From contig NZ_CAMYLS010000013.1 of assembly GCF_947259345.1 (NCBI RefSeq), positions 1-64,000 on the forward strand: 64,000 nt of DNA, read 5' to 3'. The notes under the pieces were generated by a model. That model searched no databases, was not told the DNA's origin, and saw nothing but the letters and a program-made list of their open reading frames with translations. The position numbers and the translations under genes were made by a program. Numbering within the stretch: the stretch's first letter is position 1; each line of letters begins with the position of its first letter. The stretch is from an uncultured Maricaulis sp. GTDB lineage: Bacteria > Pseudomonadota > Alphaproteobacteria > Caulobacterales > Maricaulaceae. This document shows positions 34,265-43,036 of the stretch, piece by piece.

Positions 34265-36243
34265 TCCGCTGGCTCCGGATTGGCGGCCCTGGCTTTCGGC
34301 TTCGCGGCCAGGGCACGGCGTCCCCGGTCCGAGAGCGACAACAACCCGCCCAGGCCGAGCACCGCCGATCCGATCCACAGCCAGACGGCAAACGGGTAGA
34401 GATAGACATGCACCGGCCAGCCATGCTCCGGGCTGGGCTGCCCGATGGTGACATAGACATCGCCGCTGGCCCGGGCATGAATGGCGGACTCGGTCGTCGA
34501 CATGCCGCGCACCGGATAGAGACGTCGCTCGGCGGTCATGTTGGCCACCACGCGCTGCCCGCGCCGAACCGTGAACTCGCCCCGCTCCGCGACATAGTTC
34601 GAGCCTTCATATTGCTGCACATCGTCCAGCGTGATCGCAAGCTCGCGGATATCGAGATGCTGACCCGGCATCAGGAAGGCACTCGCCTCCTGCTTCCAGG
34701 CGCTCACACCGGTAATGGCGAAAACCACGATGGCAACCCCGAAATGGGCGACCGCCATGCCCCATATACCCAGCGGCAGTCTCGCCGCTCGGGCGAGAGA
34801 GGCAGAAAAGGCGATCTCTCCAAGTTTGAAGCGCTTGGCGAGGTCGGTCAGCACGCCGAGCGCGATCCAGATTGCCAGTGCGGTACCCAGCGCGCCCGCG
34901 ACCAGACCGCGATCGGCGATCCAGAAGGCGGCAATCGCGCCGGCCAGCGCGGCCATCCCGGCCGGCGCCAGATCCTTGAGGACGGGCATCAACTTGCCGC
35001 GCTTCCAGGCCAGCATGCCGGAGATCGGTACGAGGATGAGCAAGGCCCCGACCATGGGGTTGAAGGTACTGTTGTAGAAGGGCGCACCGACCGTCACGGT
35101 CTCATCACTCACCGTGGTGATGAAGAGCGGATAGAAGGTGCCGAAAAAGACCAGCGCACACGACGCGGCCAGAACCAGATTATTGACCAGCAACGTGCTC
35201 TCGCGACTGATCTCCGAAAACAGGCCGGTCGGTTTGAGCAGATTGGCCCGCAGGCCGTAGATCAGCAAAGAACCACCGATCAGCGCGACCAGGATGGCCA
35301 GGATGAACACGCCGCGCTCGGGATCGACGGCAAAGGCGTGCACCGAGGTCAACACGCCCGAGCGCACCAGGAAGGTTCCGACCATGGACAGCGCGAAGGT
35401 CAACAGGGCGAGGAGGATCGTCCAGGCCTTCAACGTGTCGCGCTTTTCCATCACCCGCAGGGAATGGATGAAGGCCGTTCCGGCCAGCCACGGCATGAGC
35501 GAGGCATTCTCGACCGGGTCCCAGGCCCACCAGCCACCCCAGCCCAGCTCGTAATAGGCCCAGCTGGCGCCCAGAGCGATACCGATGGTGAGAAAGGTCC
35601 AGGCCGCCAGCGCCCAGGGGCGCACAATGCGGGCCCAGCGGGCATCGACACGCCCCTCGATCAGGGCCGCAACAGCAAAGGCGAATGTGATGGAAAAGCC
35701 GACATAGCCCGCATAGAGCATGGGCGGGTGCGAGGCGAGACCGGGGTCCTGGAGTAGCGGATTGAGATCCTGGCCATTCTCCGGCCCGGGCCACAGACGG
35801 GCGAAGGGGTTGGAGGTGAAAAGCAGGAAGGCCGTGAAGGCGGCGGTGATCAGCGACTGGACCGCAAAGGTCAGCGAGATCAGACGCGCCTCGACCGGCT
35901 TGGCCGACCAGGCCAGCGCCGCGGTATAGGCGGTCAGGATCAGCGCCCAGAGCAGCATCGAGCCTTCGTGATTCCCCCACACCCCGGTCAGCTTGTAGAG
36001 GAAGGGTTTGTCGGTATGGGAGTTCTCGGCAACCACGAGCGCGGTGAAGTCCGATTGCGCGAACAGCACGGTCAGGCAGGCAAACGCCGCCAATACCAGA
36101 ACAAACTGCGCGATCGCCCCGGTGCGTGCAAAGCCGTGCACAACGGCGTCGCCGGTCCGCAGCCCGGCAAAAATGGCCACCGACTGGAAGAGCGCGACCA
36201 CGAAGGCCAAGATGAGGGCAAACTGCCCGAGTTCTGCAATCAT
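34261..36243 (-). CDS. ccmF: haem lyase subunit CcmF
   Basis: 660 aa, the expected length, with about 14-15 transmembrane helices. The haem-handling tryptophan-rich motif WGGWWAWDP is at residues 235-243, and VWGNHEGSMLLW lies at 88-99. Together with CcmH and CcmI it attaches haem to CxxCH cytochromes c in the periplasm. First of the ccmFGHI run on the minus strand. The haem chaperone gene ccmE, usually just upstream of ccmF, is not here: the next gene in that direction is a sodium symporter. No strong ribosome site is seen before the ATG. Confidence 0.96.
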   Translation of the reverse strand: MIAELGQFALILAFVVALFQSVAIFAGLRTGDAVVHGFARTGAIAQFVLVLAAFACLTVLFAQSDFTALVVAENSHTDKPFLYKLTGVWGNHEGSMLLWALILTAYTAALAWSAKPVEARLISLTFAVQSLITAAFTAFLLFTSNPFARLWPGPENGQDLNPLLQDPGLASHPPMLYAGYVGFSITFAFAVAALIEGRVDARWARIVRPWALAAWTFLTIGIALGASWAYYELGWGGWWAWDPVENASLMPWLAGTAFIHSLRVMEKRDTLKAWTILLALLTFALSMVGTFLVRSGVLTSVHAFAVDPERGVFILAILVALIGGSLLIYGLRANLLKPTGLFSEISRESTLLVNNLVLAASCALVFFGTFYPLFITTVSDETVTVGAPFYNSTFNPMVGALLILVPISGMLAWKRGKLMPVLKDLAPAGMAALAGAIAAFWIADRGLVAGALGTALAIWIALGVLTDLAKRFKLGEIAFSASLARAARLPLGIWGMAVAHFGVAIVVFAITGVSAWKQEASAFLMPGQHLDIRELAITLDDVQQYEGSNYVAERGEFTVRRGQRVVANMTAERRLYPVRGMSTTESAIHARASGDVYVTIGQPSPEHGWPVHVYLYPFAVWLWIGSAVLGLGGLLSLSDRGRRALAAKPKARAANPEPAE

Positions 36244-36302
36244 GCCGCCGACTTGTTACGGGATGGCGCGCAGGTCAAGGCGCGAGGTGTCGCAGGGTGG
36301 CA

Positions 36303-37772
36303 TCACGCACGCACCCGCATCCGCCCGAACCACAGGATCAGCAGCGCCGGCATCCACGGGAAGACTCGCTCGAACGGATCACCGGGCAATTGCGCCCATT
36401 GCGTTGCCATCGCCGCCGGGCCTCGCAAGCTGGCCGGGTCGAGGGCACCCATCGCATTGAAGAAGACGGTGAGACCGAAGCCGACAATCATCGCCGCGAG
36501 CACCGCCAAATGGCCCGATTGCACGCCGACCACCCGCATCACGATGACCGGACCGAAGGCCGCACCGAGCGCCGCCCAGGCGAACAGGACGCGCGCAAAA
36601 ATCGTGGATGGCAGGGCCAGCGTCATCCAGACAGCAATCAGCGCGATTGCCACCATGACCACACGCGAGACCAGGACTTCCCGTCCGGCAAAACGCCGCG
36701 ACACGCCCAGATCCCGGCTGACCGCCGCGGCGGCTACCAGGAGGATGGAGTCCACCGTCGACATCACCGCAGACAACACCGCCGCGATCACCAGCCCGCC
36801 GATGATCGGCGGCAGGTAGTCACGCGCGACCTGGTAGAAGAGCGCTTCACCATTGGATCCGGCGCCAACCAGGGCGCGGCCGGAGAGGCCGAGAATGGTC
36901 ATGCCGGCAAAAACGAGAACCGCCCAGACAATCGCGATCTGGAAGCCGCGCATTCGGGCTGCCTCATCCTTCACCGCCATCAAACGCGTGATCAATTGCG
37001 GCTGACCCAGCGCGCCCAGACCGACACCCCAGACACCGATCACGAAACCGGCCAGCAGCATGACCGGCATGTCCCCGCCGAAGCTGAGAAAAGCGGAACT
37101 CTCATTGGCTGCGAGCGTGGCCAGGACTTCGGATGGTCCACCCGCCGCCATGAGCGCGGCGATGGGCAGAAGAATCGCGACCACCAGCATTAACGCGCCC
37201 TGCAGCATATCGGTCACGCTGACCGCCCAGAATCCACCAAGCAGGGAGTAGAGCAAAACGATGCCGGCGCCGACCAGGACGGACTCCATTTGCGGCAGGG
37301 CAAATTGTGTCTCGAAGGCCTGGGCGGCAGCACCGAACTGCGCCGCGATATAGAAGATGAAACAGAACAGGATCATCGCCGCCGCGACGGCACCAATCAG
37401 TCGCTTGCCGCCGACGGATTGCCCCCCGGACAGGAAATCCGCCGTCGTCACATGCCCTTCCCGCGCGGTCTCCTCGCGCAGGCGCCGGCCGAACCACAGC
37501 CAGATGGCGACATAGCCGGCCCAGATTCCCGGCACCATCCACAGGGCCGACAAGCCGTTGAGATAGACGAAGCCGGAAAAGCCCAGCAACACCCAGGCCG
37601 AGGAGGTCGATGCGGCGTAGGACAGGCCAGCCACCCAGGGACCCAGCCCCTGCCCGGCAATGAAAAAATCGCTCTCGGTCGTGTTTCGGGACGACGCCCA
37701 GACACCGACGCCGACAAGTACGAGCTTGTAGGCAATCAGTGTGGCCAGAACGATCAGGCTTTCCTGCGACAT
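36303..37772 (-). CDS. sodium:solute symporter (PutP-like)
   Basis: 489 aa from the ATG at 37772, preceded by GGGGAGGG; the in-frame 26-residue upstream extension is not membrane-like. Twelve to thirteen hydrophobic helices, with the SSS-family ADFF.AG..LG..V.G.S..AS..SAW block (about residues 33-60) that matches PutP/SSF Na+ sites. Probable sodium-driven uptake of proline or another small organic solute. Upstream of ccmF in the same direction with a 59-bp gap; divergent from glutaryl-CoA dehydrogenase. Confidence 0.92.
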   Translation of the reverse strand: MSQESLIVLATLIAYKLVLVGVGVWASSRNTTESDFFIAGQGLGPWVAGLSYAASTSSAWVLLGFSGFVYLNGLSALWMVPGIWAGYVAIWLWFGRRLREETAREGHVTTADFLSGGQSVGGKRLIGAVAAAMILFCFIFYIAAQFGAAAQAFETQFALPQMESVLVGAGIVLLYSLLGGFWAVSVTDMLQGALMLVVAILLPIAALMAAGGPSEVLATLAANESSAFLSFGGDMPVMLLAGFVIGVWGVGLGALGQPQLITRLMAVKDEAARMRGFQIAIVWAVLVFAGMTILGLSGRALVGAGSNGEALFYQVARDYLPPIIGGLVIAAVLSAVMSTVDSILLVAAAAVSRDLGVSRRFAGREVLVSRVVMVAIALIAVWMTLALPSTIFARVLFAWAALGAAFGPVIVMRVVGVQSGHLAVLAAMIVGFGLTVFFNAMGALDPASLRGPAAMATQWAQLPGDPFERVFPWMPALLILWFGRMRVRA

Positions 37773-37947
37773 CCATCCCTCCCCGAACGGTGCCCTGCGA
37801 GCCGCATTCGCCTCGCTTTGCACTACCTCTAGCCGTGTTTGCGATATCACGCCAAGTCGAACGGCGCCGGCGACTTGCTCCGCGCTCCGTGCCCGGCTAA
37901 TCCGGCATCAAAGTGAAACACAAACTGCCCGAGGAAATGGAGACATC

Positions 37948-39168
37948 ATGACCGACAAGCCGACGCTGAAAGCCAAGGATGCTCCGGATCTGGGTTCGTT
38001 TGATTGGCAGGACCCCTTCCGCCTCGATGACCAGCTCACCGAGGAAGAGCGCATGGTGCGCGATACCGCCCACAGCTATGCCCAGGGCAAGCTGCAGCCG
38101 CGCGTGATCGACGCCTATCGCGAGGAAAACACCGACCCCGCCATCTTCCGCGAAATGGGTGAGCAGGGCCTTCTGGGCTGCACCCTGCCGGAAGAATATG
38201 GCGGCGCCGGGCTTGGCTATGTCGCATACGGTCTGGTGGCGCGCGAGGTTGAGCGGGTCGATAGCGGCTATCGCTCCATGATGTCGGTCCAGTCCTCCCT
38301 CGTCATGTATCCGATCTATGCCTATGGCTCGGAAGAGCAGCGCCGGAAATACCTGCCCAAGCTGGCCTCGGGCGAATGGATCGGTTGTTTCGGCCTGACC
38401 GAGCCGGATGCCGGCTCGGACCCGGCCGGCATGAAAACGCGCGCCACCAAGACAGCGACGGGCTACACGCTCAACGGCGCCAAGATGTGGATTTCCAATT
38501 CGCCCATCGCCGACGTATTCGTTGTCTGGGCCAAGTCGGACGCCCATGACGGCAAGATCCGCGGCTTCGTTCTGGACAAGGGCATGAAGGGCCTCTCAGC
38601 TCCGAAAATCGGCGGCAAGCTATCCCTGCGCGCCTCGATCACCGGCGAAATCGTAATGGACAATGTCGAGGTCGGCGAAGACGCCCTCCTGCCACATGTC
38701 TCTGGCCTCAAGGGCCCGTTCGGCTGTCTCAACCGCGCCCGCTACGGCATTTCCTGGGGCGCCATGGGCGCGGCGGAATTCTGCTGGCATGCAGCGCGCC
38801 AATACGGGCTCGACCGGCACCAGTTCAACAAGCCGCTGGCCCAGACCCAGCTCTTCCAGAAGAAGCTGGCCAACATGCAGACCGAGATCACGCTGGGCCT
38901 GCAAGGCTCCCTGCGCATCGGTCGCCTGATGGACGAGGCGAAGGCCGCACCGGAAATGATCTCGATCATGAAGCGCAATAATTGCGGCAAGGCGCTGGAT
39001 ATCGCCCGCATGGCGCGTGACATGCACGGCGGCAATGGCATTTCCGAGGAATTCCAGGTCATGCGCCACATGGTCAATCTGGAAACGGTCAATACCTATG
39101 AAGGCGCCCACGATGTCCACGCCCTGATCCTCGGACGGGCGCAGACCGGCTTGCAGGCGTTTTTCTAG
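37948..39168 (+). CDS. gcdH: glutaryl-CoA dehydrogenase
   Basis: 406 aa from the ATG at 37948. Acyl-CoA dehydrogenase fold with [15 protein letters not shown] (about residues 150-164) and the diagnostic C-terminal block [20 protein letters not shown]; the Glu of YEG (E385) is the catalytic base of glutaryl-CoA dehydrogenases. The enzyme oxidatively decarboxylates glutaryl-CoA to crotonyl-CoA at the end of lysine, tryptophan and some aromatic degradation. It stands alone on the plus strand; no CoA-transferase is next to it. Confidence 0.95.
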   Translation: MTDKPTLKAKDAPDLGSFDWQDPFRLDDQLTEEERMVRDTAHSYAQGKLQPRVIDAYREENTDPAIFREMGEQGLLGCTLPEEYGGAGLGYVAYGLVAREVERVDSGYRSMMSVQSSLVMYPIYAYGSEEQRRKYLPKLASGEWIGCFGLTEPDAGSDPAGMKTRATKTATGYTLNGAKMWISNSPIADVFVVWAKSDAHDGKIRGFVLDKGMKGLSAPKIGGKLSLRASITGEIVMDNVEVGEDALLPHVSGLKGPFGCLNRARYGISWGAMGAAEFCWHAARQYGLDRHQFNKPLAQTQLFQKKLANMQTEITLGLQGSLRIGRLMDEAKAAPEMISIMKRNNCGKALDIARMARDMHGGNGISEEFQVMRHMVNLETVNTYEGAHDVHALILGRAQTGLQAFF

Positions 39169-39282
39169 GGCCCGCGCGCTCGACCGGGAATTTGCCCACA
39201 GGCACGCCACTCCCGCCTTGCGGGCTGTCTTGCCCCTTGCAACTCAATCGCTTACACCGGTGAGACTGGCGGGGGGACATAC

Positions 39283-40017
39283 ATGCCGATTCTGATGGGA
39301 CTTCACATCCTGGTGGCGCTGGCCTGCGCGGTTCACGTCATTCGAACGCAGCGCCAAATGTACTGGATCATGATCCTGTTCATCTTCCCGGCCCTGGGGT
39401 CACTGGTCTATGTGCTGGCAGAAGTCCTGCCTTCTCTGGCTGGTAGCCCCTCGGCCCGCAAGGCCGGCTCGGTGGCAAGCAAGGCGCTCGACCCCGGCCG
39501 CGAGGCGCGCGACGCGCTGGTCCAGGTGGAGATCAGTCGGACACCGGGGAATATGCGCCGGGCCGCCGATGCGCTGCTCGCCAGCAATCGCCCGGCGGAC
39601 GCCCTCGTCATGGCGAGGGAAGCGGCAACCGGCGCTTTCGCGGAAGATGGCGCGATGATGTTCACCCTCGCCCGCACGCTCTACGAGACCGGCGAATTCG
39701 GCGAAGCCCTCGATCAGCTCGAAGCCATGCAGGCCGCTCATCCCGATATCCGCCACCCCGAGGCGCATCTGCTCTATGCCCGCACGCTGGAAGCGCTGGG
39801 ACGCCTGGACGAGGCCGCGGCCACCTATGCCAGCGTCTCCGACTATTTCCCCGGTCCGGAAGCCCGCGCGCGCTGGGCCATGCTGCTGGAAGCCAGTGGC
39901 GATCAAGACAATGCCCGGGCCCGCTGGAACGAGATTCTCGCCGCCGCCCGCCATGCGCCCAAATTCGTCAAACGCACGCATCGTCGCTGGCTCGACATGG
40001 CCCGGGCCCGCGCCTGA
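39283..40017 (+). CDS. membrane-anchored TPR protein of unknown function
   Basis: 244 aa: two close N-terminal transmembrane helices (about residues 4-20 and 26-46) and three or so TPR-like helical repeats (about 90-225; EDGAMMFTLARTLYETG, HPEAHLLYARTLEALG, ARWAMLLEASGD). The same layout is found in unassigned alphaproteobacterial membrane proteins that are often annotated as cardiolipin-synthase N-terminal (PLDc_N)-like. The function is unknown; scaffolding of envelope proteins is possible. It precedes tRNA-Ser. Confidence 0.8.
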   Translation: MPILMGLHILVALACAVHVIRTQRQMYWIMILFIFPALGSLVYVLAEVLPSLAGSPSARKAGSVASKALDPGREARDALVQVEISRTPGNMRRAADALLASNRPADALVMAREAATGAFAEDGAMMFTLARTLYETGEFGEALDQLEAMQAAHPDIRHPEAHLLYARTLEALGRLDEAAATYASVSDYFPGPEARARWAMLLEASGDQDNARARWNEILAAARHAPKFVKRTHRRWLDMARARA

Positions 40018-40108
40018 GCGTCGCTCTCTTCCGCCAGCCTGCAATCCATGCGGCAATTGCCGCAACTCGCACTTGATGCCCGCGCCGCCGCATTCTAAAC
40101 CCGTCAGT

Positions 40109-40199
40109 GGAGAGGTGGCCGAGTGGTCGAAGGCGCTCCCCTGCTAAGGGAGTGTGCGCCAAAAGCGTACCGTGGGTTCGAATCCCATCCTCTCCGCCA
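40109..40199 (+). tRNA. tRNA-Ser (anticodon GCT)
   Basis: 91 nt including an encoded CCA (40197-40199). The acceptor stem GGAGAGG (40109-40115) pairs with CCTCTCC (40189-40195) and G40196 is the discriminator. The anticodon loop CT-GCT-AA reads AGC/AGU serine codons, the long variable arm of serine tRNAs is present, and the T-loop is GTTCGAATC. No integrase or direct attachment-site repeat is seen beside it. Confidence 0.98.
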
Positions 40200-40276
40200 C
40201 TTCCTTACCCTTTGAATCCAGTCGACTTATCACGCCAACCGCGGCCCAAGCGGGTTGTGGGCTGGCGGATTGTCGA

Positions 40277-40777
40277 TCAATCCCGATTGGGCGTGGTGCG
40301 GGCAGGAGTCGGATTTCGCGGCGATCGGGGCGACGGCCTTGACTGGCGGACCGGAGTTCGGGCCCCGTTTTCGGCCTCTGACTGCGGCGCGGTCTGCACC
40401 TCCCAGCCCGGATCACCACCGCCCAGTTGCGGATTATCGGCGCCATCCTGGTCGGCTTGACGGACTTCCCAACCTGGATCACCCCCACCGAGCTGCGGGT
40501 TGGCAGGCCGCTCGAGACCGACTGGACGCCCAGACGGGTTGGCGCGGCCGTCTTGCCGGTCAGGCGAGGCATCGCCGCCACTGGTCTCATTCTCGATTTC
40601 GGCCTGCTCGCGCATGACGTCCACATCGGTAACGCGGGCGCTTCCAGTCTCTTGCGTCAGTCGGCCATGATCGGCCAAGGAGGAGCCCGCAGGCGCTGCC
40701 GGCTTGTCGCCGTCCTGAGCGTTCAGCGCAAAAGCGCTCCCGGATAACACGGCCAATATTGCGAACGTGACCCGCAT
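40277..40777 (-). CDS. secreted low-complexity protein with two 22-residue repeats
   Basis: 166 aa from the ATG at 40777, which starts a signal peptide (residues 1-20; GGGGA lies upstream). The mature part is Pro/Gly/Asp/Arg-rich and probably disordered. Residues 93-105 and 115-127 carry the identical motif NPQLGGGDPGWEV, spaced 22 residues apart; the tail is Ser/Pro/Arg-rich. I do not recognise a family. A periplasmic or extracellular, possibly cell-wall- or ligand-binding, role is only a guess. It is convergent with tRNA-Ser. Confidence 0.7.
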   Translation of the reverse strand: MRVTFAILAVLSGSAFALNAQDGDKPAAPAGSSLADHGRLTQETGSARVTDVDVMREQAEIENETSGGDASPDRQDGRANPSGRPVGLERPANPQLGGGDPGWEVRQADQDGADNPQLGGGDPGWEVQTAPQSEAENGARTPVRQSRPSPRSPRNPTPARTTPNRD

Positions 40778-41306
40778 ATCGAATTCCCCATCCCGCTTCA
40801 CCTTAAGGCGGAACTGTACCAATCATCGAGCCCTTTGCCATCTAAAACCAATGAGCCGCGCGGTTCGACCAAAGCCATGCCCGAGCGACCCTCACCGACC
40901 TGCGTCAGACGCTTTCGAATAAACAGGGACACCTTGGATTCAACCGATCCGCTACAACACCCAGAGTGTTGCGCTCACCGGTTAAATCCAAGCACGCACA
41001 ATTTCGGGTGTTGAAAAACCGCGGAAGGCGCAATGGCGCCGCTAAACGTCTGCGCCACCGGCACAAATCCCACCATAAATCGCTTGCCGAGAGGTCGCCG
41101 TATCCGGTTCTTCAGCTCAAGGGCGCCGCTGGCGGCGCTTCGCGGTTGCACGGGGCGCAGGGCGGCGTCTGCTCGATACCGCCCTCCGCGACAGCCTGTC
41201 TCAGCCATTTTGACGCAGCGAAAAGGCGGCGTGCCCGCCTAAGTCCTGTGTCATAGCCGGACGCATCCTCCCTGTTTCGCGTCCGACAACTGATAGGAGT
41301 AACAAG
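40778..41306. other. 529-bp gene-free region with several hairpins
   Basis: No convincing gene. The left part holds the large alternative structure at 40933-41013 (separate entry). Further hairpins follow: a perfect GCGCCGC-TG-GCGGCGC stem near 41127-41142, AGGGCGG/CCGCCCT around 41160-41185, and AGGCGG-CGTGC-CCGCCT at 41224-41240. The pseudoazurin promoter must lie in the last 100 bp. The density of GC stems suggests a structured leader or non-coding RNA, but no known RNA family signature was recognised. Confidence 0.4.
40933..41013. ncRNA. nested inverted repeats with two exclusive folds; attC-like box layout
   Basis: Outer 14-bp stem: CTTGGATTCAACCG (40933-40946) pairs with CGGTTAAATCCAAG (40979-40992), one mismatch. 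Inside it CAACAC (40955-40960) pairs with GTGTTG (40966-40971). But CAACACCC (40955-40962) can pair instead with GGGTGTTG (41006-41013), which would break the first fold, like an RNA switch. The sequence also satisfies the integron attC layout: RYYYAAC (40938-40944) and GTTRRRY (40981-40987) with 6-nt spacers and an inner stem with an extra base. No integrase or cassette gene is present. Function unknown. Confidence 0.35.
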
Positions 41307-41768
41307 ATGAAAAAACTCATTCTCTCCGCGGCGCTTGGCGCTATGGTGATGGCCCCGGCGGCATTCGCCGAGGAGCATGTGATCGAAATGCGCAATACTG
41401 GTTCCGATCGCCAACCCATGGTGTTCGAGCCCGCCTATCTCGAAATAGCGCCCGGCGACACCGTCACCTTTGTCAACGCCATGGGCGTGCACAACGCCCA
41501 GACGATTGACGGCATGCTGCCTGAAGGGGTGGAGGGCTTTGTCGGCGACATGAATAGCGATGTCTCCTTCATCGCCTCCGAGGAAGGCCTGTACGGCATC
41601 AAATGCCTGCCGCACTACGGCATGGGCATGGTCGCCCTGATCAAGGTGGGCGATGGCGAGGCGGCAAATCTGGAAGCGGCCGCCTCGGTGCGTCATCCGG
41701 GCCGGGCGCGCATCCGCATGGCCGATCTGCTGGCGCAGGCCGAGGCCGATCAGGACGCCGGCTCATAA
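41307..41768 (+). CDS. pseudoazurin-like blue copper protein
   Basis: 153 aa with a signal peptide (residues 1-21, cut after AFA). Type 1 copper ligands are in the pseudoazurin order: H62 in GVHNAQ, then C100, H103 and M108 in KCLPHYGMGM. It carries single electrons in the periplasm, classically between cytochrome bc1/c and nitrite or nitrous-oxide reductase; no denitrification genes are nearby, so a peroxidase or oxidase partner is possible. The C-terminal extension of about 25 residues after the cupredoxin core is acidic and alanine-rich. GATAGGAG precedes the start. Confidence 0.94.
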   Translation: MKKLILSAALGAMVMAPAAFAEEHVIEMRNTGSDRQPMVFEPAYLEIAPGDTVTFVNAMGVHNAQTIDGMLPEGVEGFVGDMNSDVSFIASEEGLYGIKCLPHYGMGMVALIKVGDGEAANLEAAASVRHPGRARIRMADLLAQAEADQDAGS

Positions 41769-41897
41769 ACGCGTGGGGGCATCGCCCCCAAAAGTTGGCA
41801 CGCCCGGCCGGGCGGTCTTTCGAGGCCGCCCAGTCGCGTTGTTTGAGTTATAGGGGCGGTTGGATTGGACGGGGACATGGCCGGTCGCCAAAGCGCC

Positions 41898-42875
41898 TCA
41901 CGCCTCCGCCAGCAGCGCCTCGCTCACCACCCACAGGCGCTCGGCCGCCTCGTCATCGCACGCATGGGCGTCGACGCCGGCATAGCGGGCGAGCGGGCTG
42001 CCCGGGTCGGTCGGTGCGGCGATGTCGCAGTTTTCGCAATAAGTGCCGGGCTTTCCGTCCAGCAAAGATGAAGTGGCAGCCCAGAGCGTGGTCGAACAGC
42101 CCTGCTCCGGCGTCTTGAAACCCTGCTTGGCCAGTTCCGACAGATCGCCATTCTCATCGAGCCAGCCCAGCGCGATCATCTCCTCCTGCGGCAGATGGCG
42201 CTGCAGCGGCGTGAAGATTCCGCCCGGATGCACCGCAAAGGCCGCGCCGCCACTCGCCCTGAGGCGGCGTGACAAGGCGTTGGCGAAGAGCGCATTCGCG
42301 GTCTTGGCCTGACCATAGGCGTGCCACTTCTCATAAGGCGTTTCGTTGAACTGGATATCGTCCCAACGAATGCCGCAAATCTTGTGCGCGGTGGAGGACA
42401 GCGCCACGACGCGTGAACCGGCTTGCGAGGTAAGGCCGGGCATCAGGGCCTGGGTCAGCGCGAAATGGCCCATATGGTTGACTCCGAACTGGGACTCCCA
42501 GCCCGGCCCGACGCGCGCTTCCGGGCAAGCCATGATGCCAGCACTATTGATCAAAAGATCAATCGAGCGTCTCCCATCCAGGACATCCTCTGCGAAGCGC
42601 CGGACCGAGGCCAGATCCGCCAGATCCATCGCGGCGGTCGTCACATCCCCGGCGATACCCGCCAGCGTTTCAGCCGCTTTCTCCGGTGAACGCACCGGCA
42701 CCAGAACCGACGCGCCCTTGGCCGCCAGCGCCCTCACCGCTTCAAGGCCGATACCACTATAGCCGCCGGTGACGATGGCGAACTTGCCCGCCAGATCGAT
42801 ATCGGCCAGCACTTCGGCCCCGCTGCTTTTGGCGTGAAAGCCCGATTGCGTCGGCACTTGGTCGGATACGGCCAT
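41898..42875 (-). CDS. SDR oxidoreductase, retinol-dehydrogenase/WWOX-like
   Basis: 325 aa: TGGYSGIG cofactor motif (about residues 36-43), NSAG (about 110), catalytic Ser in ALSSTAHK and Y-G-Q-A-K. The long C-terminal part with WAATSSLLDGKPGTYCENC is typical of the retinol-dehydrogenase-like group of extended SDRs. GAGGAG lies before the ATG. It is divergent from a cytochrome P450 across 161 bp containing palindrome site C, so both may act on one hydroxylated lipid or terpenoid; the substrate is not known. Confidence 0.9.
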   Translation of the reverse strand: MAVSDQVPTQSGFHAKSSGAEVLADIDLAGKFAIVTGGYSGIGLEAVRALAAKGASVLVPVRSPEKAAETLAGIAGDVTTAAMDLADLASVRRFAEDVLDGRRSIDLLINSAGIMACPEARVGPGWESQFGVNHMGHFALTQALMPGLTSQAGSRVVALSSTAHKICGIRWDDIQFNETPYEKWHAYGQAKTANALFANALSRRLRASGGAAFAVHPGGIFTPLQRHLPQEEMIALGWLDENGDLSELAKQGFKTPEQGCSTTLWAATSSLLDGKPGTYCENCDIAAPTDPGSPLARYAGVDAHACDDEAAERLWVVSEALLAEA

Positions 42876-42998
42876 GTCTCATCTCCTCGCGGTTTGCTCG
42901 TCAGACAAGCGCGGGATTGCCAACGAGACAACTCCAATTCTTGCGCCGTCGCGAACTTCGCTTGCCACGCCGCCCCGGCCCGCCCTAACGTCAAACGT

Positions 42999-43009
42999 GA
43001 ACATTGTTC
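42999..43009. promoter_or_regulatory. palindrome GAAC-N3-GTTC (site C) in P450/SDR divergent promoter
   Basis: GAACATTGTTC, a perfect 11-bp palindrome 28 bp upstream of the P450 start and 124 bp from the SDR start. Same arms and spacing as sites A (1850-1862) and B (4796-4808). TTTTTGACA follows at once on the plus strand and could be a -35 element or simply the leader. Confidence 0.45.
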
Positions 43010-43036
43010 GCTTTTTGACAGGAAAGCCCCGGACCG

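Noticed and set aside
40100-40300. Possible integration site at tRNA-Ser
   Set aside because: No duplicated tRNA 3' end, integrase gene or foreign-looking gene block was seen on either side.
40966-41256. Short open frames in the gap before pseudoazurin
   Set aside because: They overlap hairpin DNA, lack ribosome sites and give Arg/Ala-rich, domain-free translations on both strands.
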